Shown here piece after piece: positions 15,628 to 23,832 of a DNA stretch of 32,500 nt. The first letter of the stretch is position 1, and each line of letters opens with the position of its first letter. This stretch comes from Lachnospiraceae bacterium (GTDB lineage: Bacteria; Bacillota; Clostridia; Lachnospirales; Lachnospiraceae), in the NCBI GenBank assembly GCA_021199475.1, contig JAJQHZ010000123.1, forward strand, positions 4,611 to 37,110, read 5' to 3'. Below the pieces are notes generated by a model. It did no database searches and was not told the DNA's origin. It saw only the letters and a program-made list of their open reading frames with translations. The position numbers were made by a program, and so were the translations under genes.

Positions 15628-17937
15628 TCAGGCCAGATCGTCTGCAGCATCGGCTTCCGCAATCTCACGGATCCGCTCATCCAGCGCCGTATAACGCCTC
15701 TGCTCCACGATGTTGTCAATCATCTGATCGAAGGTGTTCGCGTCTCCGACCAGCGTGACGCACTTGCGCGCGCGGGTGACCGCCGTATACAAAAGATTCC
15801 GGTTCATCAGCATCCGCGGACCGGTCAAAAGCGGGATCACTACCGCCGGATACTCGCTGCCCTGCGACTTATGAATCGTCACCGCATAGGACAGCTCCAG
15901 CTCCTCTAACATATTGTATGTATATACTACCATGCGGTGTTCGTCAAATTCAACTGTAATCTGCTCGGACTGCAAATTAATTTCCCGGACAATTCCCATG
16001 TCGCCGTTAAATACACCGACGCCCTTTTCCACCGGAATCCCGTAGCGGCCGCGGATCTCCCACTCCAGCTGGTAATTGTTCTTCACCTGCATGACCTTAT
16101 CTCCCTCACGGAAAGTCACGCCATTCTGCTCATGCTCCCGCTTGTTCTTGTCCGGCGGATTCAGATATTCCTGCAGAATCCGGTTCAGCCGCTCCACACC
16201 GAGCAGGCCCTTGCGCATCGGCGTCAGCACCTGAATATCAAATGGCTCCGCATCTACATAACGGGGCAGCTTTTCCCGGATCAGCTGAATCACGATACTG
16301 ATAATGACATTCGCGTCCTGCCGTTTCAAAAAGAAGAAATCCCGGCTTTTGTTATCAAGCAAAATATGCTCGCCCCGGTTGATTTTATGCGCATTGACGA
16401 CAATATCGCTCTCTGATGCCTGCCGGAAAATCCGGGTAAGGCGCACGACCGGCACCTGTTCTGATGCGATAATGTCCTTCAGAACGCTGCCCGGTCCGAC
16501 AGACTGAAGCTGGTTCACATCCCCCACCATGATCAGACGGGTGCCGATGGTCACTGCTTTCAGCAGGGAATGCATCAGGTAAATATCCACCATTGACATC
16601 TCATCGACAATAATCACATCCGCGTCCAGCGGATTCTCCTCGTTCCGCCCAAAGCTCTCCTGGCTGTTTTCCTCCGTCGGACCGCTGATCTCCAGCAGCC
16701 GGTGGACGGTCTTCGCCTCCCATCCGGTCGCCTCCGTCATGCGCTTCGCCGCGCGCCCGGTCGGCGCCGCCAGCAAAATGCGCAGCCCTTCCGACTCAAA
16801 ATACGAAATCAGGGTATTGATGGTCGTGGTCTTACCGGTGCCGGGACCACCCGTGATCACCAGCAGACCGCACCGAGCCGCCTCAAGAACCGCCATTTTC
16901 TGTTTCTCATCCAGCGTCGTATTCGTCTTTTTTTCAATCTCCGCAATCCTGCGAAATACCACGTTCCGGTCAATTTCGCAGGAAATATTCAGATCGCACA
17001 GCATCCGCGCTGTGCTCATCTCAATATAATAAGAAGAAGCCGTGTAGACCCGCGTCTGCTCCCGCTCCTGCTTCACCACAATTTTCTTATCAATTGCCAG
17101 ATCCGTCAAAAACTGATCAATGTCCTCCAGCTCCACGCCAAGCAGCTCGCCGGAGCGCGCCAGCAGCCGCTCCTTCGGCAAAAAAACGTGTCCTTCGCCG
17201 CCCGCCTGCTGCAGCACATAAAAAACACCGCTTTTCAGGCGATATTCGGAATCAATGCTGACCCCGGCCCTCCTCGCAATCTCATCCGCAATCCGAAAGC
17301 CCACACCGACAATGTCATCCGCCAGCCGGTACGGATTCTCCGCGAGCACCTGATACATGCCCATGCCGTATTTCTGATAAATCTTCACAGCCAGAGACGT
17401 CGAGACGCCAAACTGCTGCAGATAAATCATCGCCTTGCGCATATCGCGCTTCTCATAGACCTGATCCGCAATCTCGCGCGCCATCCGTCCGCTGATTCCC
17501 TTAATCTCAGCCAGCCGTTCCGGCTCTTCCTCAATAATCCGGAACGTATCCTCCCCAAAATGGCGGACAATCCGCGCGGCCAGCGCTGCACCGACCCCCT
17601 TGATCGCTCCGCTGCCCAGATACCGCTCCACTGACTCCGCGTCATCCGGCGCCTTTACCATACAGTTTGAGATTTTAAACTGATCTCCATACGACGGGTG
17701 CGAGATATACTCGCCTTCCAGCTCGACCTTCTCGCCCTCGCCAATGTAAGAAAGCGTACCCACGCAGGTAATTGTGTTTTCCTCCTGCCCGGGCCGCTTC
17801 GAGCCGGAAGCTTTCTTGTTCTGCCGCGCATAAGCAGGAGGTATCTCCACCTCCTGCGCCGCGAGCACAAACACGGTATAGCCGTTTTCATTGTTTCTGA
17901 ATATAATGTGATCAATGTATCCTTCCAGCTTTTCCAT
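15628..17937 (-). CDS. recD2: RecD2-type ATP-dependent DNA helicase
   Basis: RecD2 helicases are 5'-3' SF1B enzymes not bound to RecBC, acting in DNA repair. The 769-residue product has the N-terminal OB-like region (MEKLEGYIDHIIFRNNENGY), helix-hairpin-helix segments (IKGVGAALAARIVRHFG and similar), Walker A GGPGTGKTTTINTL at about residue 362, Walker B VIIVDEMSMVD, VGDVNQLQSVGPGSVL, a C-terminal FNGDMGIVREI segment of the inserted SH3-like domain, and the closing motifs VTIHKSQGSEYP and LYTAVTRARK. ATG 17937 has TGGAG at good spacing; the frame extends 16 codons further upstream without a better site. comF follows 132 bases after the end of recD2 (stop to frame), mreB is upstream. Confidence 0.95.
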   Translation of the reverse strand: MEKLEGYIDHIIFRNNENGYTVFVLAAQEVEIPPAYARQNKKASGSKRPGQEENTITCVGTLSYIGEGEKVELEGEYISHPSYGDQFKISNCMVKAPDDAESVERYLGSGAIKGVGAALAARIVRHFGEDTFRIIEEEPERLAEIKGISGRMAREIADQVYEKRDMRKAMIYLQQFGVSTSLAVKIYQKYGMGMYQVLAENPYRLADDIVGVGFRIADEIARRAGVSIDSEYRLKSGVFYVLQQAGGEGHVFLPKERLLARSGELLGVELEDIDQFLTDLAIDKKIVVKQEREQTRVYTASSYYIEMSTARMLCDLNISCEIDRNVVFRRIAEIEKKTNTTLDEKQKMAVLEAARCGLLVITGGPGTGKTTTINTLISYFESEGLRILLAAPTGRAAKRMTEATGWEAKTVHRLLEISGPTEENSQESFGRNEENPLDADVIIVDEMSMVDIYLMHSLLKAVTIGTRLIMVGDVNQLQSVGPGSVLKDIIASEQVPVVRLTRIFRQASESDIVVNAHKINRGEHILLDNKSRDFFFLKRQDANVIISIVIQLIREKLPRYVDAEPFDIQVLTPMRKGLLGVERLNRILQEYLNPPDKNKREHEQNGVTFREGDKVMQVKNNYQLEWEIRGRYGIPVEKGVGVFNGDMGIVREINLQSEQITVEFDEHRMVVYTYNMLEELELSYAVTIHKSQGSEYPAVVIPLLTGPRMLMNRNLLYTAVTRARKCVTLVGDANTFDQMIDNIVEQRRYTALDERIREIAEADAADDLA

Positions 17938-17979
17938 AGAACTCCATTGCCATGCCTTACTTATTACCCGGCATTTCTG

Positions 17980-18075
17980 AATCATTGGCCGCCGTCAGCT
18001 GACGGTCCGCCATTCTTCACGAATCGCCGTGTCTCACTTATTCTTATTCCTATTCTCATTCTCCATCGGCTTCGA
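17980..18075 (-). repeat. Partial duplications of the mreB 3' end in the recD2-mreB spacer
   Basis: Minus-strand 18075-18033 reads as a second tail, SKPMENENRNKNK plus stop, matching the genuine tail TKPMENK plus stop at 18122-18144. A further piece, CTGACGGCGGCCAATGAT (about 18001-17984), resembles CTGACGGCGGCGAATAAT in the gene. A perfect 14-nt palindrome (ccgtcagctgacgg, 17992-18005) sits here. Confidence 0.7.
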
Positions 18076-18121
18076 ACTTCCCGCCACCAGACGGTCTATT
18101 CTCCGTCGGGGTCGCCCTGCC

Positions 18122-19129
18122 TCACTTATTCTCCATCGGCTTCGTATTATTCGCCGCCGTCAGTTCCACGAACCGTCCTGTGCCGACCGCGACCGCCGTC
18201 ATTGGATCCTCCGCAACCATGGTGTTGATGCCCGTCCGCGCCTCAATCAGTTCCTCCAGCCCGGAAAGCAGCGAACCGCCGCCCGTCATCACAATGCCCC
18301 GGTCCACGACATCTGCCGCCAGCTCCGGCGGCGTGCGCTCCAGCACGCTGTGCACCGCATCGACAATCTGCCCGGTCACCTCTTTGAGCGCGTCACGAGT
18401 ATCCTCTGAGGTCACACGGATCGTCTTAGGCAGACCGGTCACCAGATCACGCCCTTTGACCTCCATCACCTTCGGCTCCGGCTTCTCAAACGCCGTCCCA
18501 ATCGTAATCTTTATCTCCTCCGCTGTCTGTTCCCCGATCATCAGGCTGTATTTTTTCCGGACATATTTGACGATCGCCTCATCAAAATCATCCCCCGCCA
18601 CCTTAATCGAGGTACTGACAACGATCCCGTCAAGCGAAATCACCGCCACATCGCAGGTGCCGCCGCCGATGTCCACAATCATATTCCCGCACGGACGCGA
18701 AATATCGATCCCTGCCCCGATGGCCGCCGCAACCGGCTCCTCAATAATATGCACCTCGCGCGCACCTGCCTGATAGGTCGCGTCCTCCACAGCCTTTTTC
18801 TCGACCTCAGTCACACTGCTCGGCACACAGATGCTCACCCGCGGCTTCCGGAATGACATCTTCCCGATCGCCTTCTGGATAAAATATTTCAGCATCTGCT
18901 CTGTCACCGTATAGTCCGAAATCACACCCTTTCGCATCGGACGGACCGCAATAATATTGCCCGGCGTCCTGCCAAGCATCAGCCGCGCTTCCTCCCCGAT
19001 CGCCTTTATCTTATTCGTATCGCGGTCATACGCCACGACCGACGGTTCCTTTAACACAACACCCTTACCCCTGACATAGACCAGAATACTGGCTGTGCCC
19101 AGATCAATCCCAACATCCGAAGCCGGCAT
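18122..19129 (-). CDS. mreB: MreB/Mbl-family actin-like cell-shape protein
   Basis: MreB filaments guide side-wall peptidoglycan synthesis. The 335-residue product has the actin-fold phosphate loops GIDLGTASILVYVRGKG and MIVDIGGGTCDVAVISLDG, the IEEPVAAAIGAG segment, TIGTAFEKPEP, and the adenosine motif GIVMTGGGSLLSGL. The C-terminus (NNTKPMENK) continues past the usual end of the family. ATG 19129 was chosen because AAAGGGG lies eight bases upstream and the protein then begins at the first actin strand; longer frames to 19207 add unrelated residues. There is no mreC/mreD next to it, so this may be a stand-alone paralogue. Pieces of its 3' end are repeated in the downstream spacer. Confidence 0.93.
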   Translation of the reverse strand: MPASDVGIDLGTASILVYVRGKGVVLKEPSVVAYDRDTNKIKAIGEEARLMLGRTPGNIIAVRPMRKGVISDYTVTEQMLKYFIQKAIGKMSFRKPRVSICVPSSVTEVEKKAVEDATYQAGAREVHIIEEPVAAAIGAGIDISRPCGNMIVDIGGGTCDVAVISLDGIVVSTSIKVAGDDFDEAIVKYVRKKYSLMIGEQTAEEIKITIGTAFEKPEPKVMEVKGRDLVTGLPKTIRVTSEDTRDALKEVTGQIVDAVHSVLERTPPELAADVVDRGIVMTGGGSLLSGLEELIEARTGINTMVAEDPMTAVAVGTGRFVELTAANNTKPMENK

Positions 19130-19285
19130 ATCATAAACCCCTTTCACGGCAGGAAACACTCCCCCATGCCCCCGCATGTATTTTCCGTCAATGCAATGAT
19201 TTTCCATCCGAAACGGCCGTCCGGAATCCGTAATTCACGCGCGGTCCATAGCTTCACAGCCGTTCCCCCTGTATAGTTTTCCACC

Positions 19286-19315
19286 ATATTAACACAGTAT
19301 ACATCGGATTTGCAA
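19286..19315 (-). promoter_or_regulatory. Possible promoter of mreB
   Basis: Minus-strand TTGCAA (19315-19310), 18-nt spacer, TAATAT (19291-19286), about 150 nt upstream of the chosen start. The long leader has no obvious terminator. Confidence 0.4.
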
Positions 19316-19378
19316 GATGGTTTTTCATTCCTTACCCGGCTCCCTGCAAAAACGATCCGGAAACATAGAAATGCTCCT

Positions 19379-20095
19379 TTATACGCCCCCGCAGGCGGCG
19401 ATTTTTTCCTCGATCCGCGATTTCACCATCTCCGCGATCTGCGGGGTCTTCATATCCTTATATTCCTCATACGGGATCGGATCCAGAAAATGTGCCTGCA
19501 CCGTCACACGAGCAAGCGAGCCGGTATCGAACGGCTTGTAGGAATCAATCAGCGCCACCGGCACGATCGGACACTTCGCTTTTGTCGCGCTCTTGAAGCT
19601 GCCGCCCTTAAAGTCCAGAAGGTGGTTGCCATTGCGGCTGCGCGTGCCCTCCGCAAAAATGATGTATTTTTTCCCTTTCTTTACATCCTCCGCCACCTGC
19701 AGAACAACCTTCAGGCCCTGTCGGGCATCCGAGCGGTCCAGAGCCAGTGCGTCGAGACAGATGATAATCTGCTTCAGAAGCGGAATGTTCACCAATTCTT
19801 TTTTGAGAACCGCAGTCACCGGCTTCTGGTGCAGGTCGATCAGTACCATAACGTCAAAAAGGCCCTGATGGTTCGGATAAAGAATGTATCCGCCCTCCTT
19901 CGGCAGATTCTCCACACCGCTGGATACGACGTCCACCCGGCCGCCTTTGATCCCCCGTTCCGCAATCTCATGAATCACGGCGTACCGCTCTTCTTCCGTG
20001 TACCGCTCCGGGTGCGCCGCCCTCGTCAGCAGCTGATACAGCACCCTCGGCACATGAATAAGATTCACGATAAACATCCAGATCATCCGCTTCAT
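19379..20095 (-). CDS. plsC: 1-acyl-sn-glycerol-3-phosphate acyltransferase
   Basis: PlsC adds the second acyl chain to lysophosphatidic acid in membrane lipid synthesis. The 238-residue product has an N-terminal hydrophobic anchor (MIWMFIVNLIHVPRVLYQLL), the catalytic NHQGLFDVMV (HX4D motif), the segment VLKKELVNIPLLKQII, and the acceptor-phosphate motif FAEGTRSRNG, followed by VPVALIDSYKPFD. The start ATG follows GAGGAGGATTTAGAA. It is likely cotranscribed with the LOG-HAD gene upstream (86 nt gap, no clear terminator). Confidence 0.94.
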   Translation of the reverse strand: MKRMIWMFIVNLIHVPRVLYQLLTRAAHPERYTEEERYAVIHEIAERGIKGGRVDVVSSGVENLPKEGGYILYPNHQGLFDVMVLIDLHQKPVTAVLKKELVNIPLLKQIIICLDALALDRSDARQGLKVVLQVAEDVKKGKKYIIFAEGTRSRNGNHLLDFKGGSFKSATKAKCPIVPVALIDSYKPFDTGSLARVTVQAHFLDPIPYEEYKDMKTPQIAEMVKSRIEEKIAACGGV

Positions 20096-20181
20096 TTCTA
20101 AATCCTCCTCTGTTCAAATCCTGCATCCGTAACCGATTCCCCTGAAAAACACAATTGAAAGACGATTGCCGCATCCAGAAG

Positions 20182-21444
20182 TCAAATAATCATTTTTAAC
20201 TCTGGAAAGCTTTCGATTTCCGCATCCGCGCTGTCCGCCGTACCAAACCCGTATTTTGCATAGATAAACGGAACCCCTGCTTCTCTCGCCGCATCGCAGT
20301 CTCCCTGCGTGTCGCCCACATACACCGGATGCTTCAGATGATTGCGGTTCACAAGCAGCCGGATGTTCTCGCCCTTGCTTTTCCCGGTATTGCCAAAGCA
20401 CTCAAAATCCGTGACACAGGCCCCAAGCGCCGTTTTGTCAAGAAACAGCTCAATATACCCCTTCTGGCAGTTGCTGACGATGAAGACCGGCACACGCTTT
20501 GAAAGCTCCCGTATCGTCTTCTGAACGCCCGGATAGCAGATGGCGCATCCTTCCATCTGTTCCAATGCCTGCTGCTCATAGACACAGCAGACATCCATGA
20601 TCCGATAGCGGTGCTCCGGCGTCAGCTCCGGCAGAAGATTGTCCGCAATCACGTCCATTGTCCGCCCGAACAGAGCCTGCAGCATCCCGGGCGTCACCGT
20701 CTTATCCGGGCAGCCGTTCTCGCGCACTGCACAGGTCCAGGCTTTCGCGACAATCCCGGTCGAATCCCAGAGCGTGCCGTCCACATCCAGCAGGATTCCA
20801 TCTGTCTTTTTTAATGTCTCTGACTTTTTTAATGCCTCTGACTTATTTTCAGTATCTGTATTTTTCGTATTCATCGTCTCTTCTGTCATCTGGGCGCAGC
20901 TGCCCGGCAGGCCGTTTTCCAGTTCCTCGAGCAGCGCCTCACATTCCGTAAAATACTTTATTTCCTCCAGCGCCCCATAATCCAGAAATCCCTCTTCCCG
21001 GTTTTTCTCCAGCATCGCACGCATAGGGTCATAATAGCCAAACGCATTCAGAATCGCGACCGGCTTGTCCAACTCGCCCAGCATTTTCAGGCAGAGCGTC
21101 CCGAAAAATTCATCGTATGTACCGACGCCGCCGGGAAGCACCGCGAATCCGTCCGCGACGGACTCCATCATCGATTTCCGGTCGCTCATCGTATCTGTAT
21201 GAATCACTTCCCCACAGCCGGGATAAGTCATTTCTTCGGTGTCAAATATCTTCGGCACAACGGCGATGATTTCGCCTCCATTTGCAGTGACGCCCTCCGC
21301 CACCTTTCCCATGATGCCCTCGTTGTAGCCGCCGTACACAAGGGTATGCCCCCTCTTTGCCAATAACGTTCCAAACTCATATCCGAGGTCAAAATACTTT
21401 TGATCCAGGTGTTTGGAGGAGGCACAATAGACTGCTAGTTTCAT
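20182..21444 (-). CDS. Fusion: LOG-family phosphoribohydrolase plus HAD-family phosphatase
   Basis: Residues 1 to about 185 are a LOG (TIGR00730-type) Rossmann domain, with VYGGYNEGIMGKVAEGV and the nucleotide motif LPGGVGTYDEFFGTL (about residue 100). LOG proteins cut nucleoside 5'-monophosphates to base and ribose 5-phosphate. After a Lys/Glu/Thr-rich linker (about 188-213) comes a HAD domain: motif I LLDVDGTLWDS (about 218), motif II IVSNCQKGY, and motif IV YVGDTQGDCDAAREAG, with a C1-type cap between. The HAD half resembles phosphoglycolate-phosphatase-like enzymes. The ATG follows GAGGG at nine bases. The pairing suggests hydrolysis of a damaged or surplus nucleotide and then of the sugar phosphate, but the substrates are not known. 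Confidence 0.87.
   Translation of the reverse strand: MKLAVYCASSKHLDQKYFDLGYEFGTLLAKRGHTLVYGGYNEGIMGKVAEGVTANGGEIIAVVPKIFDTEEMTYPGCGEVIHTDTMSDRKSMMESVADGFAVLPGGVGTYDEFFGTLCLKMLGELDKPVAILNAFGYYDPMRAMLEKNREEGFLDYGALEEIKYFTECEALLEELENGLPGSCAQMTEETMNTKNTDTENKSEALKKSETLKKTDGILLDVDGTLWDSTGIVAKAWTCAVRENGCPDKTVTPGMLQALFGRTMDVIADNLLPELTPEHRYRIMDVCCVYEQQALEQMEGCAICYPGVQKTIRELSKRVPVFIVSNCQKGYIELFLDKTALGACVTDFECFGNTGKSKGENIRLLVNRNHLKHPVYVGDTQGDCDAAREAGVPFIYAKYGFGTADSADAEIESFPELKMII
20806..20859 (-). repeat. 18-nt in-frame repeat in the LOG-HAD linker
   Basis: Units at 20806-20823 and 20824-20841 differ by one base (cttttttaatgtctctga form) and a degenerate third follows to 20859. They encode SEALKK/SETLKK. 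Confidence 0.75.
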
Positions 21445-21484
21445 ATACCATATCCCTCAATCATCAAGTTTTTTCAAAAATCAT

Positions 21485-22036
21485 CTACAGAAGCCAGACG
21501 TCCGGCTCTCTGCGGCTTTTTGCCGTCCCGGCCGGTTTCCGCTGACGGTTTTCCGGTCCGTTCTCCGTCTTCAGGGCCGGTCTTCCCAACCGGTCACATA
21601 CATTCGGAAAACCATCATTGCTCTCTGTCTCTGCGCTCCGGCTGAGTTTATGTACCGTATCGTAAAATGCCGCTCGTTCCGCTTCCGGAAGCGTGGCAAA
21701 CAGCCATTGATAAAAAGCCTCCTCCGCAGACGCATCCGAGTCCCTGAAGCGCTCTGCACGATCCGCCGGATATAACAGCTGGCTGCGCGCATCCGCCGGA
21801 TTGTTTTTTCGCGTCAGATAGCCTTTCTTCTCAAGATTCACCGCCCGGCGCGCCACCGCACCCTTATCCATATCCAGAGTCTCACCGGCAATTTTCTGTG
21901 AAATGCCCGGCTGCTCCCGGACCAGCCGAACCAGATCAGCCTCCGCCTTCCCCAGCCCTTCTTCACGCATCACGCGTGCCGACAAACGATTCGCCATCTG
22001 TACGATTTTTGCAATCTCAGTTCCCGTCTCCTTCAT
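21485..22036 (-). CDS. MarR-family transcriptional regulator
   Basis: The 183-residue product has a winged helix-turn-helix of the MarR type (about residues 25-100): EADLVRLVREQPGISQKIAGETLDM, the recognition helix region DKGAVARRAVNLEKKGYL and the wing RKNNPADARSQLLYPA. After about residue 140 a basic, Pro/Arg/Asn-rich tail follows (ENGPENRQRKPAGTAKSRRE), which MarR proteins usually lack. The ATG follows AGAGGAGGAACGCCGGG. It lies between the flavoprotein gene (42 nt upstream) and the LOG-HAD gene (40 nt downstream), so all three are probably one transcript. Ligand and targets are unknown. Confidence 0.85.
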   Translation of the reverse strand: MKETGTEIAKIVQMANRLSARVMREEGLGKAEADLVRLVREQPGISQKIAGETLDMDKGAVARRAVNLEKKGYLTRKNNPADARSQLLYPADRAERFRDSDASAEEAFYQWLFATLPEAERAAFYDTVHKLSRSAETESNDGFPNVCDRLGRPALKTENGPENRQRKPAGTAKSRREPDVWLL

Positions 22037-22078
22037 CCCGGCGTTCCTCCTCTGTCTTTTATTTTTCCTGCATCTCTG

Positions 22079-23476
22079 TCAGGGTTCTTCGCAGATTTTC
22101 CGCCCGACGCACACGCCGCTCGCGGATGCGTGGGAAAGCGAATGCGTCACGCCGCTGCCGTCTCCGATAACATACAGCCCCCTGTATTTTGTCTCCAGAT
22201 TCTCGTCAATTTCGACTTCCATATTATAAAACTTCACTTCCACGCCGTAAAGAAGCGTATCGTCGTTCGCCGTGCCCGGAGCGATTTTATCCAGCGCGTA
22301 TATCATCTCGATGATGCCGTCCAGGATCCGCTTTGGCAGCACCAAACTTAAATCCCCCGGCGTCGCCTGCAGAGTCGGCCGCACCAGTCCCTCTTCGATG
22401 CGGGAAACCGTGCTGCGGCGGCCGCGCACCAGATCGCCAAACCGCTGGACGATCACCCCGCCGCCCAGCATATTGGAAAGACGCGCGATGCTCTCGCCGT
22501 AGCCATTGCTGTCCTTGAATGGCTCGGAAAAATGCTTTGCCACAAGAAGCGCGAAATTCGTGTTTTCCGTCCGCATGTCCTCTGACTCGTAGCTGTGGCC
22601 GTTGACTGTGATGATGCCGTTCGTATTTTCATTTACAACAATGCCGTAAGGATTCATGCAGAAGGTGCGCACCCGGTCCTCAAATTTTTCCGTCCGGTAG
22701 ACGATCTTGCTCTCGTAAAGCTCATCGGTCAGATGCGAAAAAATGACAGCCGGAAGCTCCACCCGCACGCCAATGTCCACACGGTTGGATTTCGTCGGAA
22801 TTTCCATCGATTCACAGATATTCTCCATCCACTTGCTGCCGCTGCGGCCGACCGAAATCACACAGGAGCGGCAGTGAAAAACCGTCCCGGCATTCTGCCC
22901 GGCACCGCTTTCCGCCACTTGCACAAAATATCCGTTTTCCGCCTTCTCCACGCCCTCCACCGGTGTGTCAAAATAAAACGCAACCCGATCCTTGAGGAAC
23001 GCATACAGATTCTCCAGCACCGTATAATTGATATCCGTTCCCAGATGGCGCACGGAGGCATCCAGAAGACTCAGCTTATTCTGCATGCAGAGCTTTTTGA
23101 ACTTCTTCCCGGCGGTCGTGTACATCTTCGTGCCTTCCCCGCCGTATTTCATATTAATCTCATCCACATAATACATCAGCTCCAGTGCTTTATCCTTGCC
23201 AATGTACTGGTAAAGCGTCCCGCCGAAATCGTTCGTCACATTGTATTTCCCGTCCGAAAACGCGCCCGCCCCGCCGAATCCGCTCATGATCGAGCAGGTC
23301 GCACAGCCGACGCACGACTTGATTTTCTTACCGTCAATCGGACATTTCCGCCGCTCGAGCGCATGCCCTTTTTCAAACACCGCCACCCGCAGTTCCGGTC
23401 TCCGCATCGCCATTTCATACGCCGCGAAAATCCCTCCCGGCCCGGCGCCGATAATAATCACATCAAATTCCGTCAT
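22079..23476 (-). CDS. COG2509-type FAD-dependent dehydrogenase
   Basis: The 465-residue protein opens with a Rossmann FAD motif (DVIIIGAGPGGIFAAYEMA), has a cysteine-rich segment (RKCPIDGKKIKSCVGCATC) followed by IMSGFGGAGAFSDGKYN, and ends with the second FAD-contact motif GLYVIGDGSGVTHSLSHASASG. These fit the uncharacterised FAD-dependent dehydrogenases of COG2509, related in fold to GidA/HI0933-like flavoproteins. The Cys group could bind a cluster or be redox active; the spacing does not show which. The ATG follows GGGGGCGAAGCAG. It is the first gene of a probable flavoprotein-MarR-LOG-HAD-plsC run. Confidence 0.88.
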   Translation of the reverse strand: MTEFDVIIIGAGPGGIFAAYEMAMRRPELRVAVFEKGHALERRKCPIDGKKIKSCVGCATCSIMSGFGGAGAFSDGKYNVTNDFGGTLYQYIGKDKALELMYYVDEINMKYGGEGTKMYTTAGKKFKKLCMQNKLSLLDASVRHLGTDINYTVLENLYAFLKDRVAFYFDTPVEGVEKAENGYFVQVAESGAGQNAGTVFHCRSCVISVGRSGSKWMENICESMEIPTKSNRVDIGVRVELPAVIFSHLTDELYESKIVYRTEKFEDRVRTFCMNPYGIVVNENTNGIITVNGHSYESEDMRTENTNFALLVAKHFSEPFKDSNGYGESIARLSNMLGGGVIVQRFGDLVRGRRSTVSRIEEGLVRPTLQATPGDLSLVLPKRILDGIIEMIYALDKIAPGTANDDTLLYGVEVKFYNMEVEIDENLETKYRGLYVIGDGSGVTHSLSHASASGVCVGRKICEEP

Positions 23477-23509
23477 CCTGCTTCGCCCCCAAAACCAAAT
23501 TCTGTTTAA

Positions 23510-23538
23510 ATTTTACCATACTTATCTGGAATTTGCAC
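23510..23538 (-). promoter_or_regulatory. Candidate promoter of the flavoprotein operon
   Basis: Minus-strand GTGCAA (23538-23533), 17-nt spacer, TAAAAT (23515-23510), 34 nt upstream of the flavoprotein start. Confidence 0.45.
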
Positions 23539-23686
23539 CTGAGTATTTCACTCTTTCAAGCATTTTTTACAGTACCACGCCCATCGCGAAACGTTTTTTC
23601 GCTGCGCACAGTTTACATGAAACAATACTTTGTACCATGCATCTCTCTCATGAAGCATTTCTTGCTTTGCAGGAACGAAGCTTCCT

Positions 23687-23725
23687 ATAAAATAAAAACT
23701 GCCGGCAGTCTTTCGACCACCGGCA
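23687..23725 (-). terminator. Terminator of the AGCS symporter gene
   Basis: On the minus strand TGCCGG (23725-23720) and CCGGCA (23705-23700) pair, an inner GTC/GAC closes a GAAA loop, and GTTTTTATTTTA follows. It lies about 110 nt past the stop codon. Confidence 0.75.
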
Positions 23726-23832
23726 TTCATTCTTTTGCGATTATGCAGATGCCTGCTGCTGTTCACTCATATAAACATCCGCAATGCCGCTATCCATTCT
23801 TAAAAGCATTCACAACGCAAGCAGCTGTTTTC

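Larger units (their letters stand above)
23477..23832. other. 356-nt spacer between the AGCS symporter end and the flavoprotein start
   Basis: No gene was seen. It holds the flavoprotein promoter near 23510-23538 and the symporter terminator near 23687-23725. A GCGAAA/TTTCGC hairpin lies at about 23587-23603. The remainder is AT-rich and unremarkable. Confidence 0.6.
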
